Below the pieces are notes generated by a model, which worked only from the letters and a program-made list of their open reading frames with translations, was not told the DNA's origin and ran no database searches. Position numbers and translations under genes: made by a program. From an uncultured Bradyrhizobium sp. (GTDB lineage Bacteria; Pseudomonadota; Alphaproteobacteria; Rhizobiales; Xanthobacteraceae): a stretch of 64,000 bases of DNA. The stretch is taken from positions 124,001 to 188,000 of the forward strand of contig NZ_CANSMR010000001.1 in assembly GCF_947648125.1 (NCBI RefSeq), given 5' to 3'. The stretch's first letter is position 1, and the number at the start of each line of letters is the position of its first letter. Below, one piece after another: positions 44,438 through 53,305 of the stretch.

Positions 44438-45711
44438 GCTGCTGCTCCTTGCGTGACGTTGGCGCTGATGAGACTGTTCCAGTGACGCCAGAAGGCGCGC
44501 ATCTGCTCCTCGTCGTCCATCGCCGGAATTTCGCGATTCATTCCCTTGGAAATGTCGTTCCATCGCAACTCATTGGCTGTCGAATAACCGCGCTGGCAGT
44601 GTTCAAGGGCCTCCACGTCGTCGGGCGTGGCGAAGCCGCCCGGCCCGAGGAACTCGAGGAAGTTGAACAGCCGGTACTTTCGCGCCCATTCGGATTCCTC
44701 GCGCGGGCCCGCCGCCCAGGCGTTAACATGCATGCGGCTCTCCGTGATCGGGTAAAAGGTCCGGATAGTCAGCGCCATGATGTCGTTGACGATCAGATTG
44801 GGGAAGATCAGCAGATTGCGGTTTTTGATGGCGATGCGCTCCGCTCGTTCCGAACCGTATTGCGCCTCGAGTTTTTGGCGGATGACGGCGAGTTCGCGCT
44901 TCCCATCCTCGCCCCACATCGGAATGTGCTGGGCAACCGGACGACCCCACGGCGCGGTGTATTCGATGACGGCATGTCCGCCGCCGAGGTCGCGTCCGAC
45001 GCCGACCAGACCCATGTTGGCCAAGCCGCCGGTCGTACCCTTCAGATAGTCGAGATAGGTCGCATGCGTGCTCATCGCATGGTAGCCGTCGATGCTGTTC
45101 TCGACGAGAAGCTTCCAGTTGGCGTTGATGGCGTATTCCTGCATGCCGCCGATGACTGTAAGTCCCTCGATCGACTGATCGCATATCAGGTCCAGGTATT
45201 CGCGGGCATTGCCGAGATAGTCGACCAGAGGCACGACATCGGGATCGAAGCAGATGAAATTGAAGCCGCGATAGCTCTCGAAGCGGGGAACTTGATGCAT
45301 ATTGGAATCGGAATCGGACTTAAATTTCTTCCCGTAGCTGTCTTCGCCCGGCTGGTTGCGCAATTGCCCGTCCACTCCGAAGACCCAGCCGTGATAGAAG
45401 CATTGGAAAGACTTGGCGTTGCCTGAGCGCTCGCGGCATACCTGCGCGCCGCGATGCGGACAGGAATTAAGTAGAGCACGCGCCTTGCCCTCCCGGTCGC
45501 GCGCGAAAATGATGCTGCGCCCTCCGACCGAGCGGGTGACGAAATCACCGGGCTTCTCGATCTCGCTGTCGTGACCGAGATAGAGCCAGCAGGCGGCGAA
45601 GATCCGTTCGCGCTCGCGCTTCAGGATGGACGGGTCGATGAACGCCTGACGCGACACCTTGAACGTATTGGTACTCGGTTCGCTACGTAGCAGCGGTTCG
45701 TTGTGTGTCAT
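44434..45711 (-). CDS. cmtAb: aromatic-ring-hydroxylating dioxygenase alpha subunit (p-cumate dioxygenase-like)
   Basis: A 425-residue catalytic subunit. The Rieske cluster is C84-P-H86...C104-F-Y-H107 (CPHRGAQVC and CFYHGW). The mononuclear iron block is ENSIDGYHAMSTH with D-x2-H-x4-H. The likely substrate is a p-cumate-like or other alkylbenzoate compound, based on the operon partners and the CymR-like regulator. The start at 45711 sits 4-5 bp after GGAGGAGG; an ATG at 45723 would add four residues. It is coupled to the beta gene. Confidence 0.87.
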   Translation of the reverse strand: MTHNEPLLRSEPSTNTFKVSRQAFIDPSILKRERERIFAACWLYLGHDSEIEKPGDFVTRSVGGRSIIFARDREGKARALLNSCPHRGAQVCRERSGNAKSFQCFYHGWVFGVDGQLRNQPGEDSYGKKFKSDSDSNMHQVPRFESYRGFNFICFDPDVVPLVDYLGNAREYLDLICDQSIEGLTVIGGMQEYAINANWKLLVENSIDGYHAMSTHATYLDYLKGTTGGLANMGLVGVGRDLGGGHAVIEYTAPWGRPVAQHIPMWGEDGKRELAVIRQKLEAQYGSERAERIAIKNRNLLIFPNLIVNDIMALTIRTFYPITESRMHVNAWAAGPREESEWARKYRLFNFLEFLGPGGFATPDDVEALEHCQRGYSTANELRWNDISKGMNREIPAMDDEEQMRAFWRHWNSLISANVTQGAAA

Positions 45712-45739
45712 TTCCTCCTCCATGTGCTGTCTGGCGTTT

Positions 45740-46954
45740 TCATGCAACCAGTTTCCTGAGATCAGTCGTGGGGTCGGCGAGAACCTCGGGGGCGAGGTGC
45801 GGACGGCTGCGGACCAGGCGGCGCAAACCGGCCATTTCGCGCGGTGCATTCAGTGTCACGCCGCCGACCACGCGGCCTTCGCGCAGCGCCACCATCACCG
45901 CCTTGTGCGGTTCGGGATCGCCGCGCAGGACGGTTTCGCTCCCGAGCGCATCGCCGACCACCTGCAGGTTCAAATCGTGCTGGTCCGACCAGAACCATGG
46001 CGCTTGATTATGGCTGGCTTCGCCCCCGGCAATCACGCGTGCAGCGACTTCTGCCTGCGCGTTCGCGTTCGCCCATGTTTCGATCCGCATCCAGCGTCCG
46101 TGCCATGGGCTGTACTGCACCGCTACGTCGCCAGCGGCGAACGCGAAGGGTAGGGCGGTGCGTCCCTGAGGGTCGACCCGGATCCCATCGGCATCTGCGA
46201 TCCCGAGGCCACAGACCGCCTCGACTTCAGGTTCGACACCGATCCCGACGACCACTGCGTCGGCGGCAAGCGTGTTTCCGTTCGAAAGGCATACAGCGCC
46301 TTGCTGCGTCCCGGTCACGGTCGTGCCGTACACAAAGGCAACACCCGCTGCCCTGTGCCGGGCTTCGACCAATTCTGCAATGGGGCAGGGAAGAGCGCGA
46401 GCAAGCAGGCTTGATGCAGCTTCGACCACGGTGACCATGGCGCCACGTTGCGCGGCGGCTGCGGCGACCTCGAGCCCGATGACGCCGCCGCCGACGATGG
46501 CGATGCGAGCGTCCTTGCGAAGACTGCGGCGTAGCGCAAGCGAGTCGGCCGCCGTGCGCAGATAGTGGACCGGGATATCGGTCGTCTCAAGTGCGGCGAG
46601 CCGGCGCGGCTTTGTGCCGGTGGCGATCAGTACCTGGTCGAAGCCGATGGTCTTACCGTTTGCCAGAACGAGTTGGCGCGTATCGGCCTCGACGCGCCTA
46701 ACCGCGATAGAAAGGCTAACGGCAATATCGAGATCGCGCCATTCCTGCCGTTTCTTGATGAGGGCAGGTTCGGTGGCGTCGGCCAGCAGGAATTCCTTGG
46801 AAAGCTGCGGGCGTTCGTAGGGCAGCAGGTCTTCGTCGCCGAACAAGCCGATCGAGGTCTCGAAACCGGCGTTGCGCATTGCGATCGCGGCTCGAGCCCC
46901 GGCCTGGCCGGCGCCCACAATTGCGCATGAGACTCGATCGATCGCATCCGCCAT
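45740..46954 (-). CDS. cmtAa: FAD-dependent ferredoxin reductase of the dioxygenase (CmtAa-like)
   Basis: A 404-residue reductase of the BphA4/CmtAa type. The FAD loop is IVGAGQAGARAA, and YERPQLSKEFL follows. The NADH-binding loop is IVGGGVIGLEVAAAAA, the FAD loop AAGDVAVQYSPWHGRWMRI. It moves electrons from NADH to the ferredoxin. The ATG at 46954 has GGGAGGAA upstream. It is the first gene of the leftward operon, 215 bp from the divergent rightward genes. Confidence 0.9.
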   Translation of the reverse strand: MADAIDRVSCAIVGAGQAGARAAIAMRNAGFETSIGLFGDEDLLPYERPQLSKEFLLADATEPALIKKRQEWRDLDIAVSLSIAVRRVEADTRQLVLANGKTIGFDQVLIATGTKPRRLAALETTDIPVHYLRTAADSLALRRSLRKDARIAIVGGGVIGLEVAAAAAQRGAMVTVVEAASSLLARALPCPIAELVEARHRAAGVAFVYGTTVTGTQQGAVCLSNGNTLAADAVVVGIGVEPEVEAVCGLGIADADGIRVDPQGRTALPFAFAAGDVAVQYSPWHGRWMRIETWANANAQAEVAARVIAGGEASHNQAPWFWSDQHDLNLQVVGDALGSETVLRGDPEPHKAVMVALREGRVVGGVTLNAPREMAGLRRLVRSRPHLAPEVLADPTTDLRKLVA

Positions 46955-47170
46955 CTGTCCGATGTTCCTCCCGTTCGCGGTCGCCATGCTTGGAAATGAC
47001 GGCATCGCGTAGTTCTTTGTTTTTCGCCTCCCGCTGCGCTGGTCCATCAGCCGGTCGGCTGACGATTAAATAAAACAGTCCATCCTGCTTGTAAATGTTT
47101 TTTTATCTGGTAGTTTCTCGCGACATCATGGAGCGCGGACCAATCCGCGAGCATTGGGAGGAATGGCGCG
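46955..47170. promoter_or_regulatory. divergent promoter region of the p-cumate-like module
   Basis: The 216-bp region separates the leftward reductase and the rightward genes. It is AT-rich around 47065-47110 (the TTAAATAAAAC and ATGTTTTTTTATC patches), as expected of promoters. The candidate CymR operator is at 47074-47100. GGGAGGAA at 47156-47163 serves the GTG at 47171. Confidence 0.5.
47074..47100. promoter_or_regulatory. candidate CymR-type operator
   Basis: The 27 bp begin AACAGTCCATCCTG and end ATGTTT, an imperfect palindrome of AAACA...TGTTT type. The first half resembles the CymR operator half-site (AACAGACAATCTG, recalled from knowledge) at most positions. The match is partial, so this is only a candidate. 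Confidence 0.35.
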
Positions 47171-47662
47171 GTGAACTGCTTTTCTTATGCGCAGGGGTGT
47201 CTGCTCGCCCCATTGCCGCCGCGCACACCCGAGCGCGCGGATCCCCAAGTCCCCGAGGACCATCGTCTCGGAGCCGTGAAATACGGCCGGGTAGGAGCGT
47301 TCTATTTTTATGAATTGGGAACTGGGGACGCCGCCTTCGGCATATTTGACATCGAAATGTCGGTGCAGAAGCTAGGTCGCGGTCGCGTGCGCGTCGAGGC
47401 CTATGCGATTGGCGACGGGCTTCAGAGCTGTGCCGGCACCAGTTCGAGTTCTCCCCTCGCGCTGCAGCTTCGCGCCGGAACGGAGATCCTCGCCGAGGTG
47501 GAATGGCGCTACGGCGCCGTCCTGTGCGGTTGCAATGATCCGCTGAGTCTGATGGCCGACATCCAGATGAGCGACGAGGATTTTGAACGAATTGACATGA
47601 TCGTCCTGCCGGCCGTGGATGGTAACGCCGAGCCCTGTAACCTGGTCGGAGGAGGCGTGTGA
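47171..47662 (+). CDS. conserved-looking protein of unknown function in the dioxygenase module
   Basis: A 163-residue soluble protein with no recognisable domain. It is rich in beta-type sequence (RVGAFYFYELGTGDAAFGIF, RAGTEILAEVEWRYGAVLCG). The GTG at 47171 follows GGGAGGAA, and its TGA overlaps the next start (GTGTGATG), so it is translated with the VOC genes. It may be an accessory to ring cleavage or a sensor of the substrate; this is not known. Its place as first gene of the rightward unit is what makes it worth study. Confidence 0.55.
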   Translation: MNCFSYAQGCLLAPLPPRTPERADPQVPEDHRLGAVKYGRVGAFYFYELGTGDAAFGIFDIEMSVQKLGRGRVRVEAYAIGDGLQSCAGTSSSSPLALQLRAGTEILAEVEWRYGAVLCGCNDPLSLMADIQMSDEDFERIDMIVLPAVDGNAEPCNLVGGGV

Positions 47663-48555
47663 TGGGCAATTACGCCGCAGGCGTCTCCGTCAACGACATC
47701 GCCGAGATCGGCTACATCCGGGTGGCAACCGGAGTGCCGGCGGCCCATGCAGCATTTGCCCGCGATATCGTTGGGCTGCCGTCACTTCCTGACAGCAATG
47801 GCGAAGCTTGGTTCCGCACTGACATCCGCCGCCGCACGCTCGTTTTCTCGCCGCATCCGGGAGAGGAGACGGCCATCGGCATCGCCTACCGCAAACCGGA
47901 AGATCTGGAGGCGGTGGCCGAGCGGCTGGCGCAGGCGGGAACGCAGACCGAGAAGCTCGACCGCGTAGCCTGCGACCTCCTTTGGGTGCGCGCGGCCTAT
48001 CGGCTGCGCGATCCTTCCGGCAATCTCCTGCACCTCATCTCATCTCCGCAGCACAGCGGCGTCCGCTTCTTTCCGGTGCGCGACAACGGAGTCACCGGGC
48101 TGGCGGGGGTTGCCCTGTGCAGTCTCGACACGCGGCGCGACGTGCATTTCTGGACGGCGCTGCTCGGCTTCGAATTGCGCGACTGGCTGGGCGATGTCGC
48201 CTGTATCGGGACGGATACATTGCATCACCGGATCACCCTTTATCCGTCGGACCGGCCGGGGCTGCGGGGCTTCGACCTGACGGTGGAGGATATCGATCTA
48301 ATCATGCAGAACTGGTACTTCCTGCAGCAGCACCAGGTTCGCATCATGCACGGTCCCGGCCGCGAACCGGCCTCGCGATCCATCTTCATCCGGTTCGAAG
48401 GAGCGGAAGGACTGCACTGGGGGCTCGTCACCGATACTGCCCGCATCGATCCCGCGAACCATCATGCCCGCCAGTTCGCCCCCGACATGACATCACTTTG
48501 CAACTGGGGATCCGAGCCTTCGGAAACGGCTGAGCTCAAGATCAAGCAATCCTGA
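47662..48555 (+). CDS. VOC-superfamily extradiol-dioxygenase paralogue lacking metal ligands
   Basis: A 297-residue two-domain VOC protein with the same frame and length as the next gene. Alignment with that gene shows the usual ligand positions changed. The first His (SHVGL) is GVAL, the later His (GRHP) is GREP, and the Glu (VFEYS) is HWG. Only the middle His (LHHRITL) remains. It is thus unlikely to bind iron or to cleave a ring alone. The ATG at 47662 follows GGAGG. It probably acts as a partner or a ligand-binding protein. Confidence 0.72.
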   Translation: MGNYAAGVSVNDIAEIGYIRVATGVPAAHAAFARDIVGLPSLPDSNGEAWFRTDIRRRTLVFSPHPGEETAIGIAYRKPEDLEAVAERLAQAGTQTEKLDRVACDLLWVRAAYRLRDPSGNLLHLISSPQHSGVRFFPVRDNGVTGLAGVALCSLDTRRDVHFWTALLGFELRDWLGDVACIGTDTLHHRITLYPSDRPGLRGFDLTVEDIDLIMQNWYFLQQHQVRIMHGPGREPASRSIFIRFEGAEGLHWGLVTDTARIDPANHHARQFAPDMTSLCNWGSEPSETAELKIKQS

Positions 48556-48595
48556 CCGCCGCGCGATACCAGCGAAAGACAAGGAGAATCGGGCC

Positions 48596-49450
48596 ATGAT
48601 CAAACTCAAGGATGTGAGTTACGTGCGTCTGGGAACGCGTGACCTGGAGGATGCGCAGACCTTCGCCACCGATTGTCTTGGGCTTGAGGTCGGCGAACAG
48701 GCGCGCCACGCCACCTATTTCCGTTCCGACGATCGCGGACACACATTGTGCTACTTTGACGGGGACCCGTCCGATCAGGCGGTCGGATTTGAGGTCACCG
48801 ATCTCGACGAGCTTCGCCGGGCCGCCGGCACGCTGTCGGACATGGGCTATGCCGTGCATTCGGGCACGGCGTCGGAGTGTCAGCTCAGACGGGTGAACGC
48901 GTTCATCGGCTTCAAAGACCCGACCGGGAATCGCATCGAACTCGTGGTCGGCCCGGAGCGTAGCGGAAAACGCTATTTCGCGGCCCGCGACGCCGGAATA
49001 ACCGGCTTCAGCCATGTCGGACTCTATTCGACCGATCCGGTGCGCGACGAGACATTCTGGACGCAAGTCTGCAATGCCCGCGTCTCGGATCGCATCGGCG
49101 ACATTCCGCTGATGCGGGTGAACGAGATTCATCACACGATCGCATTGCTGGCTTCCGACACGGCGGGCATTCAGCACATCAACCACCAGGTGGAGGAAAG
49201 CGATGACGTGCTTCGCTCCTATTATTTCCTTTCAGGGCGAAACGTCGACATCGTCTTCGGCCCAGGCAGGCATCCCACTTCCGGCGCCCGGTTCCTCTAT
49301 TTCCGCGGGCCTGACGGAATGGTGTTCGAATATTCCGTCGGCGTCGATGCGATCGAGAACGAGGACGTCTATGAGCCGCGCAGTTTCGGTTTCGAGCCGA
49401 CCAGTCTCTGCAAATGGGGCTCGCGCCCCGCGCCAGCGTTTCGGCGCTGA
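48596..49450 (+). CDS. cmtC: VOC extradiol ring-cleavage dioxygenase (CmtC-like)
   Basis: A 284-residue type I extradiol dioxygenase. The metal ligands are visible: His in GFSHVGLYS, His in EIHHTIALL and Glu in VFEYSVG. The helper His lies in QHINHQV and GPGRHPTSG, and the Tyr in FLYF. By context it would cleave a 2,3-dihydroxy-alkylbenzoate, as CmtC does for dihydroxy-p-cumate. The ATG has AAGGAGAA upstream. It lies 40 bp after its non-catalytic paralogue. Confidence 0.82.
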   Translation: MIKLKDVSYVRLGTRDLEDAQTFATDCLGLEVGEQARHATYFRSDDRGHTLCYFDGDPSDQAVGFEVTDLDELRRAAGTLSDMGYAVHSGTASECQLRRVNAFIGFKDPTGNRIELVVGPERSGKRYFAARDAGITGFSHVGLYSTDPVRDETFWTQVCNARVSDRIGDIPLMRVNEIHHTIALLASDTAGIQHINHQVEESDDVLRSYYFLSGRNVDIVFGPGRHPTSGARFLYFRGPDGMVFEYSVGVDAIENEDVYEPRSFGFEPTSLCKWGSRPAPAFRR

Positions 49451-49465
49451 AAGTTGCTCTGTACC

Positions 49466-50494
49466 ATGAGGACGCGTTCCGTAGCCAGGGTCGTCGATTT
49501 CCACACACATGTCGTTCCGCCGGCGCTTCCCGCTGCGCCCGGCGACGAACCGCGCTGGCCCGCCATCGAGCGGACGGCGGAGGACGTCGCCGATGTGACC
49601 CTTGCCGGCAAGCAGTTTCGCCGGATCGACAGCCGGAGCTGGGATGCGGCGCGGCGTATTGCGGACATGGATGCCGTCGGCATCGACATCCAGGTTCTAT
49701 CGCCGATGCCCGAACTGCTGTCCTACTGGTTCGCACCGGATAATGGAGGCCGGTTCTGCGACGCGGTCAACGCGGACACGCAGAAGCTCGTCGAGGCAGT
49801 GCCGGACCGCTTCCTGGCCCTCGGCATGGCGCCCTTGCAAGAACCGGAGCTGGCCGCGGAGATGGTGCACGACCTGGCAGCACGCGGTTTCATCGGTGTC
49901 GAGATCGGAACGCATGTGAACGGTCGCCCGCTGGGCGACCCGGCTTTCGATCCTTTCTGGGTCGCCTGCCGCGACAGGGGAATGATGGTCATGGTCCACG
50001 CCCTGCACCCTGCGGGGCTAGAGCGTATCGGGGGCGCAGCGGATGCCGCCGTCACGGTGTTTCCGGTCGAAACCTCGTTCGCCGCCCTCTCGCTGCTTCT
50101 TGCTGGCGTGCCGGAGCGTTTCGAGGGGCTCGATATTCTGTTGAGTCATGGCGGTGGTGCCTTGCCGCTGCTACTCCCGCGCTTGGAACGGGCGAGGGAG
50201 ATGGGCCTGAAACACACTGAGCATCTGTCTAGTTCGGCCTTGCACATGGCTCGGGCGTTCCTCATGGATTCTATCGTCTACGATCACCGCACATTGCGAT
50301 ACGTCGCGGACATGATGGGACCGCACTCGCTGGTGATGGGTTCGGATTACCCCTTCGCCGTCATGCAGCCGGATCCTGCCGGTTTCGTGCGCCAGGCGCT
50401 CGCCGAACAGGCATCTTCGGTGCTTTCGGGATCCGGGCGGATCGCGGCCCTTCGCCGACTTTCCAACTCCAGCAATCAGGCCGTGAATCAATGA
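49466..50494 (+). CDS. cmtD: amidohydrolase-2 (ACMSD-type) decarboxylase (CmtD-like)
   Basis: A 342-residue amidohydrolase-related protein. It has the first metal motif VDFHTHVVPPA, a second His block (MVHALHPAG), a third (LLSHGGGALPLLLPRLERA) and an Asp block (LVMGSDYPFAV), the ACMSD pattern. It would decarboxylate the ring-cleavage product, as CmtD does for the p-cumate cleavage product. The ATG is at 49466; a TTG 12 bp earlier is possible. It is the last intact gene of the rightward unit, before an aldolase remnant. Confidence 0.8.
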   Translation: MRTRSVARVVDFHTHVVPPALPAAPGDEPRWPAIERTAEDVADVTLAGKQFRRIDSRSWDAARRIADMDAVGIDIQVLSPMPELLSYWFAPDNGGRFCDAVNADTQKLVEAVPDRFLALGMAPLQEPELAAEMVHDLAARGFIGVEIGTHVNGRPLGDPAFDPFWVACRDRGMMVMVHALHPAGLERIGGAADAAVTVFPVETSFAALSLLLAGVPERFEGLDILLSHGGGALPLLLPRLERAREMGLKHTEHLSSSALHMARAFLMDSIVYDHRTLRYVADMMGPHSLVMGSDYPFAVMQPDPAGFVRQALAEQASSVLSGSGRIAALRRLSNSSNQAVNQ

Positions 50495-50528
50495 CTTCAG
50501 AGGCTTCGTCCGCTGACGCGGCCGACGA

Positions 50529-50816
50529 TTTTACATCACGGATTCCGCCGGCGCACTGCTGCCCTCGCAATGCAGCGAGCGGGTGAAGACATTCGGTGCG
50601 CCGAGACGGAGGTCGGCGTCCATACGTACCATAACCTTATGCTCGGTGTCGCCAATGCGGTCGCGGGCATCAAGGCTGGCGCCGTGCGCGTCGATGCGCC
50701 GCTCGCCGGTGAGGGGGCGGGCGCCGGCAATGCGCCGATCAAGGCGCTGATGACGGTGCTCGACCGGATCGGTTCGATACCGGTTGCAATCTGCACATGC
50801 TGATGGACGCGGCCTT
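50529..50816 (+). pseudogene. 4-hydroxy-2-oxovalerate aldolase remnant
   Basis: Frames give [20 protein letters not shown], then ETEVGVHTYHNLMLGVANAV and [20 protein letters not shown], and finally GCNLHMLMDAA, all parts of the aldolase family. These match the central blocks of the intact aldolase at 59199, but in three phases, so two frameshifts are needed. Both ends are missing. It suggests that this unit once had its own lower pathway. Confidence 0.75.
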
Positions 50817-51116
50817 ACGTACGTAGTAGCCGCCACCGACTCTTGACATCGAGCGCCGGGCCCGACAGCGGTGGTGGATGCTACATACATGAGGCCGGAG
50901 ACACTCCGATCGACCGAATGTGCCAGCGGACCGATAAAACACTGCAATGGGCAGCCGTCGGTGATGCTTACGACGCCACGAACGAGCGGATCCAAGTCCG
51001 GCGTTAGGCCGTTGACATAGCGTCACGGGCGTTGAAATGATGTCTATGGACGGCACATTGTTGGCGATCATTGACCCGGACGCGGGCCAGAAGCAGTGCC
51101 GGCATCGTTCCCCCCT
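50817..51116. other. intergenic stretch between the two aromatic modules
   Basis: About 300 bp. No coding frame with resemblance was seen, and no terminator hairpin with a T-run. It is the seam between the rightward and leftward units. Confidence 0.4.
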
Positions 51117-51887
51117 TCAGTTCGCCACAACTAGGCCGCCGTCGTACAGGATCTGCTGGCCGGAGACGTAGTCGTTCTCTTCCGACAGCAGGAAGGCTGC
51201 AAGCCGCGCATAGCCCTCAGGCGTGCCGTAGCGGCGCAGCGGGATCGTCGCCAGCGTGCGGGCTCGAATTTCCTCCACCCCCACATTCTCCTGCCGGGCA
51301 TAGGAGTCGTTCCAGTCGCGGATGCGGTCGGTCTCGACATAGCCGGGCGCCAGCGCGTTCACCAGGATTCCCCCCTCGGGCCCCAGTTCCAGCGCTGCGG
51401 TCTTGAGGGCGTTGACCAGCGCCGCGCGCAGCGCGTTCGACAGGCCGATGCCCGCCCAGGGGGCCTTGACCGTGAAGGACGAGATCGCCAGCACCCGTCC
51501 GCCGGCGGCAGCCTGCATCTGCGGCACGAGCGCCCGCATCACCCGCAGCGGCCCCACGACCATGGTCTCGAAGGCGCCCGACCAGTCCTCGTCCGTCAAT
51601 GCCATCATCGGCTTGACGGGTGGGCCACCGTGGTTGAGCAAAAGGGCCCGCGCTCCGCCCATCTCCTGCGCCGCCGCCGCGAGGCGCGCGGCCAGGTCAG
51701 GCTCGGCGATGCTGCCCGCCACTGCTTCGACCCGCACTCCGAAGGCGCTGCGGATCTCATCCGCCGCGACTTCGGGCCGGCGCGAGGACAGCACCAGATC
51801 ATGGCCGCGCCGCGCCATTTCGCGCGCCGTGGCGAGACCCATCCCCGAGCTTGCCCCGGTCACGACGGCAACTTTCCGGTCCGACAT
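51117..51887 (-). CDS. atypical SDR lacking the Tyr-Lys motif
   Basis: A 256-residue SDR-fold protein. It has the TGASSGMGLATA loop and a NHGGPP block instead of NNAG. The active-site position reads GIGLSNALRAALVNALK, where Y-x3-K is expected, so the catalytic Tyr and Lys are missing. The C-terminal SGQQILYDGG is normal. It may bind a cofactor without SDR chemistry, or act by another mechanism. It is the last gene of the leftward meta-cleavage unit, 11 bp after a hydrolase. Confidence 0.78.
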   Translation of the reverse strand: MSDRKVAVVTGASSGMGLATAREMARRGHDLVLSSRRPEVAADEIRSAFGVRVEAVAGSIAEPDLAARLAAAAQEMGGARALLLNHGGPPVKPMMALTDEDWSGAFETMVVGPLRVMRALVPQMQAAAGGRVLAISSFTVKAPWAGIGLSNALRAALVNALKTAALELGPEGGILVNALAPGYVETDRIRDWNDSYARQENVGVEEIRARTLATIPLRRYGTPEGYARLAAFLLSEENDYVSGQQILYDGGLVVAN

Positions 51888-51898
51888 CGCAGCCGCCC

Positions 51899-52771
51899 TC
51901 AGATCCGGCCGTCGAAGAATTCGGCGATCAGGGTGTTGAAACTGTCCTTGTGCTCGACCTGGGTCCAGTGACTGCTGCGGTTGTAGAAATGTGCCTGCAC
52001 CGGCCCGCCCAGTCGCTGCATCAGCGTCAGGCTGGTCTCGAGCGGCACGATGGCATCCTCGATCCCATGGATCAACAGCACCGGATGGCGGATCATCCGC
52101 AAGCCGGCATCGGGCACTTCCAATGCCTCAAGCGCCTTCTCACGCGGTGCGGGGAACATGCTGGAAAAGGCAGCGCGGATCTCGGGCTGCATCGCCGCCT
52201 TGAAGCGGGCGGCGGCGATCTCGCCCAGCCGGTCGCCGAGGAAGGCGGGATCATAGGCGAACCATTGCATGGCGAGGCGCATCAGATCTTCCGAAGGACT
52301 GTCGTAGAAGCCCCAGATCAGATCAAGCTCGCGGGTCAGACGGCAGGGCACGCCGACCGGACCCATCAGGGCGATGCGGTCGAACAGATCCGGCGCGCGC
52401 AGCGCGGCATGAAGCGCAAGGGCACCGCCCAGCGAGTTGCCGACGAGATGCACCCGGCCGAGGCCCAGCTTCCGCACCAGCGTGACGATTTGCGCAACCC
52501 AGACCTCCAGCCATTCGGCGGTTTTCTTCGGCATGGCGTCCGGCACCGGGCTGCCGCCGTAGCCGCACAGATCCATAGCGAGACAATGAAACCGCCCGCC
52601 CAATTCGGGCATCAGATATTGCCAATTCGACCAGCCCGTCGCCCCCGGGCCGGAGCCGTGGATCAGAAGCATCGCCGGCAGGGTGGGGGAGCCCGAGCGG
52701 CGCAGGAACGTCGTGAAAGCGTCGTGGACAATACCCTCTTCGGTAGTGTCTGTCCGCGTCTGCATATTCAT
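51899..52771 (-). CDS. alpha/beta hydrolase, meta-cleavage product hydrolase family
   Basis: A 290-residue alpha/beta hydrolase of the BphD/DmpD/XylF/CmtE family. It has HGSGPGATGWSNW (oxyanion hole), the nucleophile GNSLGG, Asp in HGIEDAIVPLE and His in SSHWTQVEH. It splits the meta-cleavage product into a 2-hydroxypentadienoate and an acid. AGGAG precedes the ATG. Three members of this family occur in this region, so substrates may differ. Confidence 0.85.
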   Translation of the reverse strand: MNMQTRTDTTEEGIVHDAFTTFLRRSGSPTLPAMLLIHGSGPGATGWSNWQYLMPELGGRFHCLAMDLCGYGGSPVPDAMPKKTAEWLEVWVAQIVTLVRKLGLGRVHLVGNSLGGALALHAALRAPDLFDRIALMGPVGVPCRLTRELDLIWGFYDSPSEDLMRLAMQWFAYDPAFLGDRLGEIAAARFKAAMQPEIRAAFSSMFPAPREKALEALEVPDAGLRMIRHPVLLIHGIEDAIVPLETSLTLMQRLGGPVQAHFYNRSSHWTQVEHKDSFNTLIAEFFDGRI

Positions 52772-52968
52772 GTTTTGCTCCTGTCAACGCTGCCAACGAT
52801 AAATAAATTGCTTTTCATCAGATCAAGACGACTGTTGCATTGTCTCTCGGCGCCTGCTGCATGTCGATTCCCTGCGGCGCGAGTTCGACGTCAGCATCTC
52901 GACGGTGCGCGAGGCGCTGTCGCGGCTACTCGCCTGTTCGCGATCTGCCGCAGCCCCGCAGCGCAGGT

Positions 52969-53305
52969 TCAGGTCTGCGCAAGCTTCTCGAGAAAATCCT
53001 CGCGCACCGGGTGGAAGACATCCGCGATCACCGCATCCTCGAGCGCGACCGCGCCGTGCTCCACCCCGCCGGGGATGTGCACCACCTCGCCCGGCCCGAG
53101 GATCGCGGTCTCGTCGCCCAGCGACATCCTCCACCCGGCCCGAAAAGACGATGGTCAACTGTTCGTGCGGATGCGAATGGCGCGGGGCGACCGACCCACC
53201 GGGAAGTTCGGCGCGCACGATCATCAGCTTGTCTCCGGCAAAGGGCCGCATCGTGATCGGGCCCATGGAAAAGCTGGCAAGCGTTTCGAGCGATGCATGC
53301 TTCAC
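52969..53305 (-). pseudogene. small cupin-domain protein, one frameshift
   Basis: The GTG at 53305 overlaps the stop of the hydrolase upstream (GTGA). The frame gives HASLETLASFSMGPITMRPF, then GGSVAPRHSHPHEQLTIVFS, a cupin HxH motif. Near 53125 a base is lost or gained: the following sequence in the neighbouring frame is MSLGDETAILGPGEVVHIPG and GVEHGAVAL. The 337-bp span is one base more than a multiple of three, in line with one indel. Either a real pseudogene or a sequencing error. Confidence 0.65.
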
